A stretch of DNA of 46,647 bases from Nocardia carnea. Lineage in GTDB: Bacteria; Actinomycetota; Actinomycetes; Mycobacteriales; Mycobacteriaceae. Location: assembly GCF_029868855.1 (NCBI RefSeq), contig NZ_JARWOV010000174.1:1-46647 (forward strand), written 5' to 3'. The translations under genes and the position numbers were made by a program. Shown piece after piece: positions 16,929-25,551 of this stretch (within the stretch, counting starts at the first letter, position 1; each line of letters starts with the position of its first letter). Under the pieces are notes generated by a model. It worked only from the letters and a program-made list of their open reading frames with translations. It did not search any database and was not told the origin of the DNA.

Positions 16929-17730
16929 ACCGGTCTCCGGCACACCGGCCGGCGGCGCGGCCGACGCGCAGCCGATGATCGAATTCGACGGCGTGGTCAA
17001 ACGCTTCGGTGACCTGGTGGTGCTCGACCAGCTCGATTTCACCGTCCGGCGCGGGGAGAAAGTGACGCTGATCGGACCTTCGGGTTCCGGCAAGACCACC
17101 ATCCTGCGGCTGCTCATGACGCTGGAGGCGGTGAGCAGCGGAACCATCCGGGTCGACGGCGAGCTGCTGTCCCACGAACAGCGCGGCGGCAAACTGGTGC
17201 CCGCCCGGGAGAAACATCTCCGGGAGGTGCGCAAGAAGGTCGGGATGGTGTTCCAGCAGTTCAACCTGTTCCCCAATATGAACGTCCTGGAGAACATCAC
17301 CGAGGCACCGATCCATGTGCTGGGCAAGTCCCGGGACGAGGCACGCAAACGTGCCCTCGACCTGCTCGAGCTGGTCGGGCTCTCGGACAAGGCGACCGCG
17401 CACCCGTCCCAGCTGTCCGGCGGACAGCAGCAGCGGGTGGCGATCGCCCGCTGCTGCGCCATGGACCCGAAGGTCATGCTGCTGGACGAGGTGACCTCCG
17501 CGCTCGACCCCGAACTGGTCGGCGGGGTCCTCGATGTACTGCGCGAACTCGCGGCGAGCACCGATATCACCATGCTCATCGTCACCCACGAAATGGGTTT
17601 CGCCCGCGACGTCTCCGACCGGGTCCTGATGTTCGACCACGGGCGGATCATCGAGGAAGGCACACCCGAGCAGATCTTCAACGCACCCGAGAACGAACGC
17701 ACCCGGGAATTCCTCAAAGCCGTGCGGTGA
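16915..17730 (+). CDS. ehuA: Ectoine-type ABC transporter ATPase EhuA
   Basis: A 271-residue polar-amino-acid-type ATPase. Walker A is LIGPSGSGKTTILR, the signature is QLSGGQQQRVAIAR, Walker B is MLLDEVTSALDPE, and the H-loop is IVTHEMGFARDV. An insertion between Walker A and the Q-loop (SHEQRGGKLVPAREKHLREV) is typical of the EhuA/GltL-like branch. The start is TTG 16915, inside the end of ehuD; the first ~20 residues are not conserved and a later start is possible. No ectoine-degradation (eut/doe) genes are next to it, so uptake here would serve osmoprotection. Confidence 0.85.
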   Translation: MPTTEPVSGTPAGGAADAQPMIEFDGVVKRFGDLVVLDQLDFTVRRGEKVTLIGPSGSGKTTILRLLMTLEAVSSGTIRVDGELLSHEQRGGKLVPAREKHLREVRKKVGMVFQQFNLFPNMNVLENITEAPIHVLGKSRDEARKRALDLLELVGLSDKATAHPSQLSGGQQQRVAIARCCAMDPKVMLLDEVTSALDPELVGGVLDVLRELAASTDITMLIVTHEMGFARDVSDRVLMFDHGRIIEEGTPEQIFNAPENERTREFLKAVR

Positions 17731-17767
17731 GCCACGGGGCCCGGGCGAGGAGGTACCGTAACCGCTC

Positions 17768-18511
17768 GTGCTGGTGCTGTTACCTCCTTCCGAGACGAAA
17801 TCCGACGGCGGTACCGGCGGACCGCTCGATCTGAGCGCGCTGGCCTTCGACACGCTGACCGAGGTCCGCGACGGATTGGTCGACGACCTCACGAAACTGG
17901 CCGGTGATCCGGCGGCCGCCCGGGTAGCGCTGGGGCTGGGCAAGAACGCCGAGGCCGAGCTCGCCCGCAACGCCGCGCTGCGCAGCTCACCCAGCCGGCC
18001 AGCTCTGGAGCGCTACACCGGCGTCCTGTACGACGCTTTGGACGCCGCCACGTTCACCCGGGCACAGCGCGCCAAGGCGTACGCACGGCTCGCGATCGGT
18101 TCGGCACTGTTCGGCGCGGTCCGCGCGGGCGATCCTATCCCGGCCTACCGGCTGTCGGGCGGCTCCAAACTGCCCGGGCGGCCCACCCTGTCGGCGGTCT
18201 GGCGCGACCATCTCGGGCCGGCACTGCGCGACACGGCGGCCGGCGAGCTGGTGGTCGACCTGCGATCGGGCACCTACCAGCAACTCGGCCGGGTCCCGGA
18301 AGCCGTCACGGCCACGGTGCTCACCGAACACGAGGACGGTTCACGCACGGTGGTCAGCCATTTCAACAAACATCACAAGGGTCTGCTGGCCCGCGCGCTG
18401 GTCCTGACCCGGGCCGAACCGGCCGATGTCCGGGGACTCGCCCGGGTCGCCCGGCAGGCCGGCCTGCGCATCGAGGTCGCTTCGGAAACCGAGTTGGTCG
18501 TCCTCACCTGA
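17768..18511 (+). CDS. yaaA: Peroxide stress protein YaaA (DUF328)
   Basis: A 247-residue YaaA/UPF0246 protein. In E. coli YaaA limits free iron and DNA damage under H2O2 stress, and a DNA-binding fold with a helix-hairpin-helix has been described for the family. Characteristic segments: MLVLLPPSETKSDGG at the start, RYTGVLYDAL, LFGAVRAGDPIPAYRLS, VVDLRSGTYQQL and SHFNKHHKGLLARAL near the end. The start is GTG 17768, 37 bases after ehuA and on the same strand, so possible readthrough. A strong hairpin follows its stop. In M. tuberculosis this gene is not part of this neighbourhood as I recall. Confidence 0.9.
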   Translation: MLVLLPPSETKSDGGTGGPLDLSALAFDTLTEVRDGLVDDLTKLAGDPAAARVALGLGKNAEAELARNAALRSSPSRPALERYTGVLYDALDAATFTRAQRAKAYARLAIGSALFGAVRAGDPIPAYRLSGGSKLPGRPTLSAVWRDHLGPALRDTAAGELVVDLRSGTYQQLGRVPEAVTATVLTEHEDGSRTVVSHFNKHHKGLLARALVLTRAEPADVRGLARVARQAGLRIEVASETELVVLT

Positions 18512-18517
18512 CACAGA

Positions 18518-18548
18518 CCACCCGGCAGCGAATGGGTCCGCCGGGTGG
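18518..18548 (+). terminator. Hairpin after yaaA
   Basis: CCACCCGGC, a 13-base loop, then GCCGGGTGG: a perfect 9-bp stem starting 6 bases after the yaaA stop and ending 40 bases before cysG. It probably ends the ehu-yaaA transcript. No T run. Confidence 0.6.
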
Positions 18549-18587
18549 CTGCGGCGGGCCCGGTCCCCGGAAGTAGGCTCGCACCTT

Positions 18588-19859
18588 GTGCCGAATACGT
18601 CAGCCGATACCGACCACCTTGCCTCCGGGGATTCGAACTACCTGGTGGGGCTCGATCTGAGCGGACGGCGGGTTGTCGTCGTCGGCGGCGGTTCCGTGGC
18701 ACAACGCCGGCTGGGACTGCTCATCGCCTCGGGTGCCGTGGTGGAAGTGATCACCCGGGAAGCCACGCCCGCGGTGGAGGGTATGGCGACCGGCGGCCAG
18801 ATCACGCTGACCTTGCGCGATTACGCCGACGGTGACCTCGACGGCGCCTGGTACGCCATCGCCTGCACCGACGAACCGCAGACCAATGCCGCGGTCGTCG
18901 CGGAGGCGACGCGGCGGCGGATCTTCTGTGTGCGCGCCGATCACGCCCAATCCGGTACCGCCGTCACTCCCGCCACCGCCCGCTACGACGGGATGACCCT
19001 GGGTGTTCTCGCCGGTGGCCGGCACCGGCGTTCGGCGGCGGTGCGTACCGCGCTGCTGGAGGCTCTGCAATCGGGTGTGGTGACCGACGATGCGACCCCG
19101 ATGACGCCGGGAGTCGCGCTGGTCGGCGGTGGGCCCGGTGATCCGGACCTGATCACCGTCCGGGGCCGGCGCCTGCTGGCCCGCGCCGATCTCGTGGTCG
19201 CCGACCGGCTCGCGCCGCCCGAACTGCTTGCCGAACTCGGGCCGGACGTGGAGGTCGTGGACGCCGCCAAGATCCCCTACGGGCGGGCGATGGCGCAGGA
19301 CGCGATCAACGCGGCACTCGTGGAGGGCGCACGGGCGGGCAAATTCGTGGTCCGGCTCAAGGGCGGCGACCCGTACGTGTTCGGACGCGGCTACGAAGAA
19401 CTCGAGGCCTGCGTCGACGCCGGTGTGCCGGTGACCGTGGTCCCCGGTGTCACCAGCCCGATCTCGGTCCCGGCGGCGGCCGGCATCCCGGTCACCCACC
19501 GGGGCGTGACGCACGAGTTCGTGGTGGTGAGCGGCCATATCCCCCCGGACCACCCGGATTCCCTGGTGGACTGGCCCGCCTTGGCCCGGCTGCGCGGCAC
19601 GCTCGTCCTGATGATGGCGGTGGAGCGCATCGAGCAGTTCGCCGCGGTCCTGCGCGACGGCGGCCGCCCGGCCGACACTCCCGCCACAGTGATCCAGGAG
19701 GGCACGCTGCGCGGCCAGCGGGTACTGCGCGCGACGCTCGCGGATGTTGCCGAAAAGGTCCGATCCGAGGGGATCCGGCCGCCGGCGATCGTTGTGATCG
19801 GGCCCACTGCCGGGTTCACCGGCGCCCCGATCGCCGGCACTACCGGTCGGTTACAGTGA
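18588..19859 (+). CDS. cysG: Siroheme synthase: precorrin-2 dehydrogenase + uroporphyrinogen-III methyltransferase
   Basis: A 423-residue two-domain enzyme. Residues about 20-170 form the Met8/CysG N-terminal NAD-binding domain (VVVVGGGSVAQRRLGLL; VRADHAQSGTAV), and about 185-410 form the SUMT domain (ALVGGGPGDPDLITVRG, VRLKGGDPYVFGRG, VVPGVTSPISVPAAAGIP, VTHRGVTHEF). It converts uroporphyrinogen III to precorrin-2 and oxidises it toward sirohydrochlorin, feeding both siroheme and cobalamin. I choose GTG 18588; longer upstream starts run into the terminator. A ferrochelatase domain separate from these is not evident. It runs into efpA after 6 bases, the same adjacency as in M. tuberculosis. 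Confidence 0.92.
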   Translation: MPNTSADTDHLASGDSNYLVGLDLSGRRVVVVGGGSVAQRRLGLLIASGAVVEVITREATPAVEGMATGGQITLTLRDYADGDLDGAWYAIACTDEPQTNAAVVAEATRRRIFCVRADHAQSGTAVTPATARYDGMTLGVLAGGRHRRSAAVRTALLEALQSGVVTDDATPMTPGVALVGGGPGDPDLITVRGRRLLARADLVVADRLAPPELLAELGPDVEVVDAAKIPYGRAMAQDAINAALVEGARAGKFVVRLKGGDPYVFGRGYEELEACVDAGVPVTVVPGVTSPISVPAAAGIPVTHRGVTHEFVVVSGHIPPDHPDSLVDWPALARLRGTLVLMMAVERIEQFAAVLRDGGRPADTPATVIQEGTLRGQRVLRATLADVAEKVRSEGIRPPAIVVIGPTAGFTGAPIAGTTGRLQ

Positions 19860-19865
19860 CCCACT

Positions 19866-21347
19866 GTGCTCGATAACCCCCCAGCCGCAAAGTACCCGGT
19901 GACGAAGCGAGCCTTCGGTCTCGCCATCCTCGTCCTGAGCGGTTTGCAGCTGATGGTGGTGCTGGACGGCACCGTGGTGATCCTGGCCCTGCCGCGATTA
20001 CAGGAGGAAATGGGCCTGTCCAGTTCGGGCAGCGCCTGGACGATCACCGCCTACGGCCTCCCGTTCGCGGGCCTGATGCTGCTCGGTGGCCGGATCGGCG
20101 ACTCGTTCGGGCGCCGGCGCATGTTCATCCTCGGGGTCGGATTGTTCACGCTGGCCTCGCTGCTGTGCGGGTTGGCGCAGGGTGAACAGATGCTCGTCGC
20201 TGCACGGGCCTTCCAGGGCACCGGCGCCGCGCTGGCCGCCCCCACGGCTTTCGCGCTCGTGGCCAGTACCTTCGCCCCCGGCAAGGTCCGTAATCAGGCC
20301 TTTGCCATCTTCGGGTCGATGGTGGCGCTGGGGTCGGTCGGCGGGCTGGTGATCGGCGGTGCGCTCACCGAGGCCAGCTGGCGGTGGATCTTCCTGATCA
20401 ATGTGCCGATCGGCGCGCTCATCGTGGTCGGCGCGCTGTTCGCGCTCCGCGACACCGGTCATCAGCGGCTCACTCTCGACGTGCGGGGCGCGTTCCTCGG
20501 AACCCTGGCGTGTGCCCTGATCGTCTGGGGCGCCACCGAGGGACCGGAACTCGGCTGGGACAGCCCCCTGGTCTACGGCACGTTGATCGCGGGCGCGGTC
20601 CTGCTGCCGATTTTCGTTTTCTCCGAACGTCATGTCGACAACCCGCTGCTGCCGTGGTCGCTGTTCGACAGCCGCGACCGCGTGGCCACCTTCGTGGTGA
20701 TCCTGCTCGCCAGTGGTGTCCTGGGCGCCACCACCTATTTCGCGGGCCTGTTCGTGCAGAATGTGGTGGGCTACAGTCCGCTGGTCGCCGGGATATCGTT
20801 CATCCCCTTCACCGTCGGCGTCGGCGTCGGCAGCGCGATAGCCACCCGGCTGGCCCTGCATATCGCGCCACGCTGGCTGCTGGTCGGCGCCGCAGTGGTG
20901 CTGGTGGCCGGTCTGGGCTATGGTTCGACGCTCGACCGCGACGTCGGCTACTGGACCACCCTGCTGCCGCTGTTCCTGGTAATCGGCTTCGGTATCGGTA
21001 TCGCCATGGTGCTGATCCCGCTGTGTGTCCTGGTGGGTGTACCGCCGGACGAGATCGGCCCGCTGTCGGCGATCGGCCAGATGTTCCTGAACCTCGGCAC
21101 TCCCATCGCCATCGGTGTCCTCACCCCGCTCGCCGCCTCCCGGACCCTGTCCGAGGGCGGAACCACCGGCAAACCTGCCCAGATGACCGACGCCGAGATC
21201 ATCGCGCTCGGCGACGGGTACACCCTGGCCATGTTCGTGGCCGCATGCGGTGCGCTGCTCGTCGGCCTGATCGCGCTGACCCTGCGCTACACCGCCGCGG
21301 AAGTGGCCCGCGCCCAGCACGCCCAGGACGAAGCCCAGGCCGCCTGA
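19866..21347 (+). CDS. efpA: MFS efflux transporter, EfpA-like (DHA2, 14 TM)
   Basis: A 493-residue major-facilitator protein of the 14-helix DHA2/QacA type. Key segments: VVLDGTVVILALPRLQEEMG in helix 1, motif A GLMLLGGRIGDSFGRRRMF, motif C-like GSVGGLVIGGALTEASWRW, FIPFTVGVGVG, and TLSEGGTTGKP before the last helices. These closely track mycobacterial EfpA, a lipid or drug exporter, and its place next to cysG is the same as in M. tuberculosis. The start is GTG 19866 with TACAGT 8 bases upstream, so it may have its own promoter inside the cysG end. Confidence 0.85.
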   Translation: MLDNPPAAKYPVTKRAFGLAILVLSGLQLMVVLDGTVVILALPRLQEEMGLSSSGSAWTITAYGLPFAGLMLLGGRIGDSFGRRRMFILGVGLFTLASLLCGLAQGEQMLVAARAFQGTGAALAAPTAFALVASTFAPGKVRNQAFAIFGSMVALGSVGGLVIGGALTEASWRWIFLINVPIGALIVVGALFALRDTGHQRLTLDVRGAFLGTLACALIVWGATEGPELGWDSPLVYGTLIAGAVLLPIFVFSERHVDNPLLPWSLFDSRDRVATFVVILLASGVLGATTYFAGLFVQNVVGYSPLVAGISFIPFTVGVGVGSAIATRLALHIAPRWLLVGAAVVLVAGLGYGSTLDRDVGYWTTLLPLFLVIGFGIGIAMVLIPLCVLVGVPPDEIGPLSAIGQMFLNLGTPIAIGVLTPLAASRTLSEGGTTGKPAQMTDAEIIALGDGYTLAMFVAACGALLVGLIALTLRYTAAEVARAQHAQDEAQAA

Positions 21348-21366
21348 TACAGCGTTCGCAGCCATG

Positions 21367-21399
21367 CCCGGCGGGCACCGCTACCGGCGGACCGCCGGG
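21367..21399 (+). terminator. Hairpin after efpA
   Basis: CCCGGCGG, a 17-base loop, then CCGCCGGG, starting 20 bases after the efpA stop and between convergent genes. The large loop makes it a moderate candidate. Confidence 0.4.
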
Positions 21400-21439
21400 G
21401 TTCTGTCCGGCTGGACGGATCGGGACGGCACAGACCGCC

Positions 21440-21850
21440 CTACAAGCGTCCGGTGATCTTGCTGGGCGTGATGCGGACAACCACGCGGGGACCGTCGTTC
21501 ACGGCGTCGGGGTTGAAATCGGCATAGTCCTTGCCGGTGTATTTCCGGGAGATCCGGTTTCCGACGACCAGGTCGGGGTCGGGCGTCAGGGAGGCGGTGC
21601 CTTTGACCTCGGCGTACAGATACGGGTTGTCCGGCGCGGTGATCAACACCGAGATCCGCGGATCGCGGGCGAGGTTCTTGCCCTGCACGCGGTCGGTGGT
21701 GGTGGAGTAGAGCAGGTCGTCGCCGTCGCGGATCAGCCAGGTGACGGTGAGATGCGGATGCCCGTCCCGGCCGACGGTGGCCACGGTGACGAACAACCGG
21801 TTCTCGTCGATATGCTTTTTCAGGGTCTCCGGCAGCGAAAGTGTGCTCAT
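21440..21850 (-). CDS. PPOX-class, probably F420-dependent, flavin-fold protein
   Basis: A 136-residue split-barrel protein of the pyridoxamine-phosphate-oxidase-like class. The segment LFVTVATVGRDGHPHLTVTW is the strand-turn-strand that binds the phosphate of FMN or F420, and DLLYSTTTDRVQGKNLARDP with ISVLITAPDNPYLYAEVKG matches the group annotated as F420-dependent in mycobacteria and nocardiae. It would be cytoplasmic. Cofactor and substrate cannot be fixed by sequence alone. ATG 21850 is chosen; a GTG two codons earlier is possible, and neither has a clear ribosome binding site. It lies 39 bases downstream of the DUF305 gene. Confidence 0.8.
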   Translation of the reverse strand: MSTLSLPETLKKHIDENRLFVTVATVGRDGHPHLTVTWLIRDGDDLLYSTTTDRVQGKNLARDPRISVLITAPDNPYLYAEVKGTASLTPDPDLVVGNRISRKYTGKDYADFNPDAVNDGPRVVVRITPSKITGRL

Positions 21851-21889
21851 AGCCACGAGTAACCGCTTTCGCCTCATGATCATTCCGGG

Positions 21890-22597
21890 TCAGCCGGGTG
21901 GTGCGGCCCCGAGCTGGCTCAGCAGCAGGGCGATCAGCCCGGACTCCTGGGTCTGACCACTGATCATTTCCCGGGCGGCCTGTTTCACCACGCCGTCGGC
22001 GAGCATCGCGTCGGCGACCCGGGCCATCGCGATACCGCCGTCGTGGTGGGCTTGCATGAGCTGAAGGAACAACACTGAGGCGGCGCGGCCGCGCGCCGCG
22101 GACAGGGCATCGAGCTGCTCTCGAGTGGCCATACCGGGCATGGGCGTTGCGTGCCCGCTGTGGCCGTCGTGCGACTCTTCGGGCATCCAGCCCATCGGGT
22201 CGGAGTTGGCCGCGGGTGCACCGGCCATGCGCAACCAGCCCAGCAACATGCCGATTTCGGCTCGCTGGGTGTCGTCGATCTGCTGAGCCACGCCCCGGAC
22301 AGCGGCGTCGACGCCGGGGTCGAGCCGCTGCACCATGATCAACGCTTGATGGTGATGCGCGGCCATATCCTGCACGAAACCCAGTTCGGCGGCCGAAAGT
22401 ACTGCCGGCGGCGCGGGGTCGCCGGTGAACAGTGGCCGTATCGCCGCACCGAGCACCAGAAGTAGCACGGCCGCAACGGAATAGGCGATGGCCTCGCGCA
22501 GCCGGGTCACAGGAGCCACCCACTCGGCCCGCCGGCCCCCGAAGGCGTCGAGCCCTGCACTGCCGGATATCCGCGACGGGTCGGCTCGGGCATTCAC
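21890..22597 (-). CDS. Membrane-anchored DUF305 protein
   Basis: A protein of about 235 residues with one N-terminal membrane segment (AIAYSVAAVLLLVLGAAI) and a DUF305 domain. DUF305 is a ferritin-like helical fold with His/Met-rich motifs; both are present: FVQDMAAHHHQALIMV and LQLMQAHHDGGIAMA. A His/Met-rich loop (HDGHSGHATPMPGM) lies between them and suggests metal, perhaps copper, binding outside the membrane; this is inference. The start is uncertain: GTG 22597 follows GGAGG closely, and GTG 22510 is the next choice, giving a protein that starts just before the membrane helix. The opposite-strand APH gene begins 249 bases away. Confidence 0.75.
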   Translation of the reverse strand: MNARADPSRISGSAGLDAFGGRRAEWVAPVTRLREAIAYSVAAVLLLVLGAAIRPLFTGDPAPPAVLSAAELGFVQDMAAHHHQALIMVQRLDPGVDAAVRGVAQQIDDTQRAEIGMLLGWLRMAGAPAANSDPMGWMPEESHDGHSGHATPMPGMATREQLDALSAARGRAASVLFLQLMQAHHDGGIAMARVADAMLADGVVKQAAREMISGQTQESGLIALLLSQLGAAPPG

Positions 22598-22846
22598 CAC
22601 CTCCTGCACGAACCCGGCGGGCGGGGTCTCCGCGCCGTTCCCGTGATTATCGGCGGTGTGTGCCACGCACGGGAGCGATACCGGCGATCCGCCGCCTCGG
22701 CGATCGGCACGAATCCCCTCCGCGCCGGACTGAAACGCGTTACAGTCTGCGGCACGCGGGCGGCCGGGATTCCCGATGCCACCAGCGCTCGAGTGCCGAT
22801 CCGAGCCGGCCCGCGCACCGTGGCCGATGGCGTCAGGAGGACGATG

Positions 22847-23977
22847 ATGCCCGATGAGATAGACCCCACCGAGCATCTGCAGCTCACCACCAGTGAACGC
22901 GATCTGGACACCCTCGCCGCCCAGCTCGCCGGCTGGTTACAGACACAGGTGGCCGCCGACGAACCGCCGGTGATCGAATCGCTGCACCGCCCGCTGTCCG
23001 GTGGGCTGTCCAGCGCGTCGGTGTTGTTCGACGCCCGCTGGAAATCCGCGGGTGAACCGCGGGCGGGGTCCTATGTCGCGCGAATGGTGCCGGAAGCGGG
23101 GGCGTTCCCGGTGTTCCGGGACTACGACCTGCCGCTGCAGTACCGGATCATCGGCGAGATCGCGGCCCACACCGATATACCGGTACCGCCGTTGCGCTGG
23201 CTGGAAACCGACGACACCGTCTGCGGCGCCCCGTTCTTCGTCATGGACCGCGTCGACGGCCGCATCCCCGGCGACAACCCGCCGTATGTGTTCGCGGGCT
23301 GGCTGTACGACGCCACGCCCGCCGAACGGGCCGAACTGACCCGCAACACCCTCGATGTCCTCGCCCGGATCCACGGGATCACCGAACCGGCCCGGCGTTT
23401 TCCGGAGCTGGACGGGCCGGGCCCGGCGCTGCGCCGCCACCTCGCCGCCCAGCGGGACTGGTACCGGTGGGCGCTGGTGGACGACGGTTACGAGATCCCG
23501 TTGATCGAGCGGGCTTTCGACTGGCTGGAACGCAATTTCCCGGACGATCCGGGTCCGGAAGTGCTGAGCTGGGGCGACGCCCGGCCCGGAAACATCATCT
23601 ACGACGGATGTACACCGATCGCGGTGCTGGACTGGGAGATGGCCGCGCTGGGCCCGCGCGAAATGGACCTGGCCTGGATGATCTTCCTGCACAGGTTCTT
23701 CCAGGATATCGCCACCGGCTTCGATATGCCCGGGCTGCCCGATTTCCTGCGCCGTGACGATGTGGTCGCGCATTACGAGAAGCTGACCGGACACACCGTC
23801 CGCGACCTGGACTTCCACCTCACCTACGCCGCGCTACGGCACGCGATCGTGATGGCCCGCATCAAACGCCGGATGATCCATATGGGGGAAGACACCGCCC
23901 CCGCCGACCGGGACGACTACATCATGCATCGGGCCACCCTGGAGGCCATGCTCGACGGCACCTACGGATGGGATTGA
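22847..23977 (+). CDS. Aminoglycoside phosphotransferase-like (APH) kinase family protein
   Basis: A 376-residue kinase-fold protein of the APH/choline-kinase class, in the subgroup linked to acyl-CoA dehydrogenases in actinobacteria (ACAD10-like kinase). The N-lobe includes LHRPLSGGLSSASVLF; catalytic loop LSWGDARPGNIIYD replaces the usual HxDxxxxN with a WGDxRPGN form; and the metal site is VLDWEMAALGPREMDLAWM. It is therefore likely a phosphotransferase acting on a hydroxyl or acyl substrate, not a resistance gene. ATG 22847 is chosen: AGGAGG lies 7 bases upstream, and the first ATG of the pair (22844) is too close. The next gene starts 1 base after its stop. Confidence 0.82.
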   Translation: MPDEIDPTEHLQLTTSERDLDTLAAQLAGWLQTQVAADEPPVIESLHRPLSGGLSSASVLFDARWKSAGEPRAGSYVARMVPEAGAFPVFRDYDLPLQYRIIGEIAAHTDIPVPPLRWLETDDTVCGAPFFVMDRVDGRIPGDNPPYVFAGWLYDATPAERAELTRNTLDVLARIHGITEPARRFPELDGPGPALRRHLAAQRDWYRWALVDDGYEIPLIERAFDWLERNFPDDPGPEVLSWGDARPGNIIYDGCTPIAVLDWEMAALGPREMDLAWMIFLHRFFQDIATGFDMPGLPDFLRRDDVVAHYEKLTGHTVRDLDFHLTYAALRHAIVMARIKRRMIHMGEDTAPADRDDYIMHRATLEAMLDGTYGWD

Positions 23978-23978
23978 C

Positions 23979-25109
23979 ATGAGCGACACCTCCGCCCACA
24001 CCCCCGCTTCGACCCCGGGCCCACTGGACGAATACCCGATCCACCAGACTCCGCTGCCGATCGCGCGCGCCGCCACCAGCGACCGAAATTTCTACGACCG
24101 CAGCTATTTCAACGCACACAACCGGGACGGCGCCCTCATGCTGGTCACCGGCTTCGGCGTCTATCCCAACCTGGGCGTCGTCGACGCTTACGCGGCACTG
24201 CGCCGCGGTGACGAGATCACCTCGGTGCGCTTCTCCGACGCCCGGACCGACCGGAGCCTGGACCTGGCGGTGGGCGGATACCGGATCGAAGTGGTCGAAC
24301 CGCTGCGCAAGATCCGGGTGCTCTGCGAGCACGACGAACTCGGCCTGGACCTCACCTGGACGGGATCGTTCCCCGCCGTCCAGGAACAACCCCATGTGAT
24401 GCTCGCCGGGAACCGCCCGACACTGGACGCCTCCCGGTTCGCGCAGGTCGGCTCATGGGCCGGCACGATTTCGCTCGGCGGCGAGGATATCGCGGTCGAC
24501 CCGGACGTGTGGATGGGCACCCGCGACCGGTCGTGGGGTATCCGGCCGGTCGGCGAGGCCGAACCCCCGGGCCGCGCCGCCACCGAAGGCACCGGCGGAT
24601 TCTGGTGGCTCTACGTACCGCTGCGGTTCGACGATTTCGCGGTGGTGGTGATCTTGCAGGAGAACCCGGACGGCTACCGCACCCTCAACGACGCGGTCCG
24701 GGTGTTCCCGGACGGTTCGGTCGAACAACTGGGCTGGCCGCACATCACCATCGACTACCGGTCCGGTACCCGCCACCCGGAGTCCGCGACCCTGGAACTG
24801 CGGACGCCCGACGGGAAACCGCTGACGATCGATATCCGCACGGTCACCGGGATCCCCCTGCACATCGGCTGCGGTTACGGTGGCGATCCCGACTGGCAGC
24901 ACGGTCAGTGGAAGGGCCGCGACTGGTCGTGGGCCAACCGCTACAACCTCACCGACCCGGCGATCGCCGGCCGGATCCCGTGGGGCGTCACCGATCACAT
25001 CGCCCATGCCCGCTGCGGCGACGCCGAGGGCTGGGGCCTGTTCGAACACGCCAGCGTCGGCCGCCACGACCCCACCGGTTTCGCGGACCTGCTGTCGGTC
25101 GCCCCCTGA
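23979..25109 (+). CDS. DUF7065/DUF7064-like protein paired with APH kinase
   Basis: A 376-residue protein I can place only by pattern. It is all-beta in look, with DRSWGIRPVGE (the DRSWGxR motif common to DUF7064 and CrtC/AttH-like lipocalin-fold proteins) and a Trp-rich C-terminal part (GGFWWLYVPLRF; WQHGQWKGRDWSWANRYNL). A second region, about 30-170 with LVTGFGVYPNLGVVD, fits DUF7065. There is no signal peptide, so it is probably cytoplasmic. The 1-base gap to the kinase gene means translational coupling, so the two probably act on one hydrophobic substrate. The function is unknown. Confidence 0.6.
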   Translation: MSDTSAHTPASTPGPLDEYPIHQTPLPIARAATSDRNFYDRSYFNAHNRDGALMLVTGFGVYPNLGVVDAYAALRRGDEITSVRFSDARTDRSLDLAVGGYRIEVVEPLRKIRVLCEHDELGLDLTWTGSFPAVQEQPHVMLAGNRPTLDASRFAQVGSWAGTISLGGEDIAVDPDVWMGTRDRSWGIRPVGEAEPPGRAATEGTGGFWWLYVPLRFDDFAVVVILQENPDGYRTLNDAVRVFPDGSVEQLGWPHITIDYRSGTRHPESATLELRTPDGKPLTIDIRTVTGIPLHIGCGYGGDPDWQHGQWKGRDWSWANRYNLTDPAIAGRIPWGVTDHIAHARCGDAEGWGLFEHASVGRHDPTGFADLLSVAP

Positions 25110-25137
25110 AGCAGGCGATCGAGCGAGGCACTGCGGA

Positions 25138-25551
25138 TCAACCCGCGACACCGGTCGCCGGCCCCGCGCCGCGCGTGGCGGCAGCCGCTATCACCACACC
25201 CGACACCACGCGTCGCGGCACGAGCAGCGGGCCGCCACCCGCCAGCAGTGCTGCGGCTTCGGCGACCCCGGGAATGCCGAGAACGTCCACCACCCTGTCG
25301 GACGGGTTCGGGACCGGGATGTTCGCGAGCTGAGCGGCGGTGAAACCGTGTAGCGGCACCCCCAGCATCTCGGCGGCCACACGCATACCCGGTTCGCCGG
25401 CGCGCCGGTCGATCGTCGCGAGGCAGGCGATCCGCGCGCCGGGCAAGGCGATATCCAGCGCCGCGAGAATGTGCTCGGCGGACCGTCCGGGGCGCAACCC
25501 CAGACCGACAGCGAGGCGGGGTGCCGGCGCGGCGGTGTCCGAAGCTGTCAC
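25138..25551 (-). CDS. cobE: Cobalamin biosynthesis protein CobE / CbiG C-terminal-like
   Basis: A 137-residue protein: RLAVGLGLRPGRSAEHILAA at the start, IACLATIDRRAGEPGMRVAAEMLGVPL in the middle, and a late VLGIPGVAEAAALLAGGGPLL, which match the CobE/CbiG C-terminal family of corrin-ring biosynthesis. The GTG start at 25551 overlaps the cobB stop by 4 bases (GTGA), so it is translationally coupled to CobB. The exact role of CobE is not settled; CbiG removes the C20 unit in the anaerobic route, and a separate CobE is found in aerobic-pathway clusters. It is the last gene of the cluster. Confidence 0.75.
   Translation of the reverse strand: MTASDTAAPAPRLAVGLGLRPGRSAEHILAALDIALPGARIACLATIDRRAGEPGMRVAAEMLGVPLHGFTAAQLANIPVPNPSDRVVDVLGIPGVAEAAALLAGGGPLLVPRRVVSGVVIAAAATRGAGPATGVAG

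Noticed and set aside
22643..22846. Longer start for the APH-family gene
   Set aside because: The extra residues show no conserved pattern and AGGAGG directly precedes ATG 22847.
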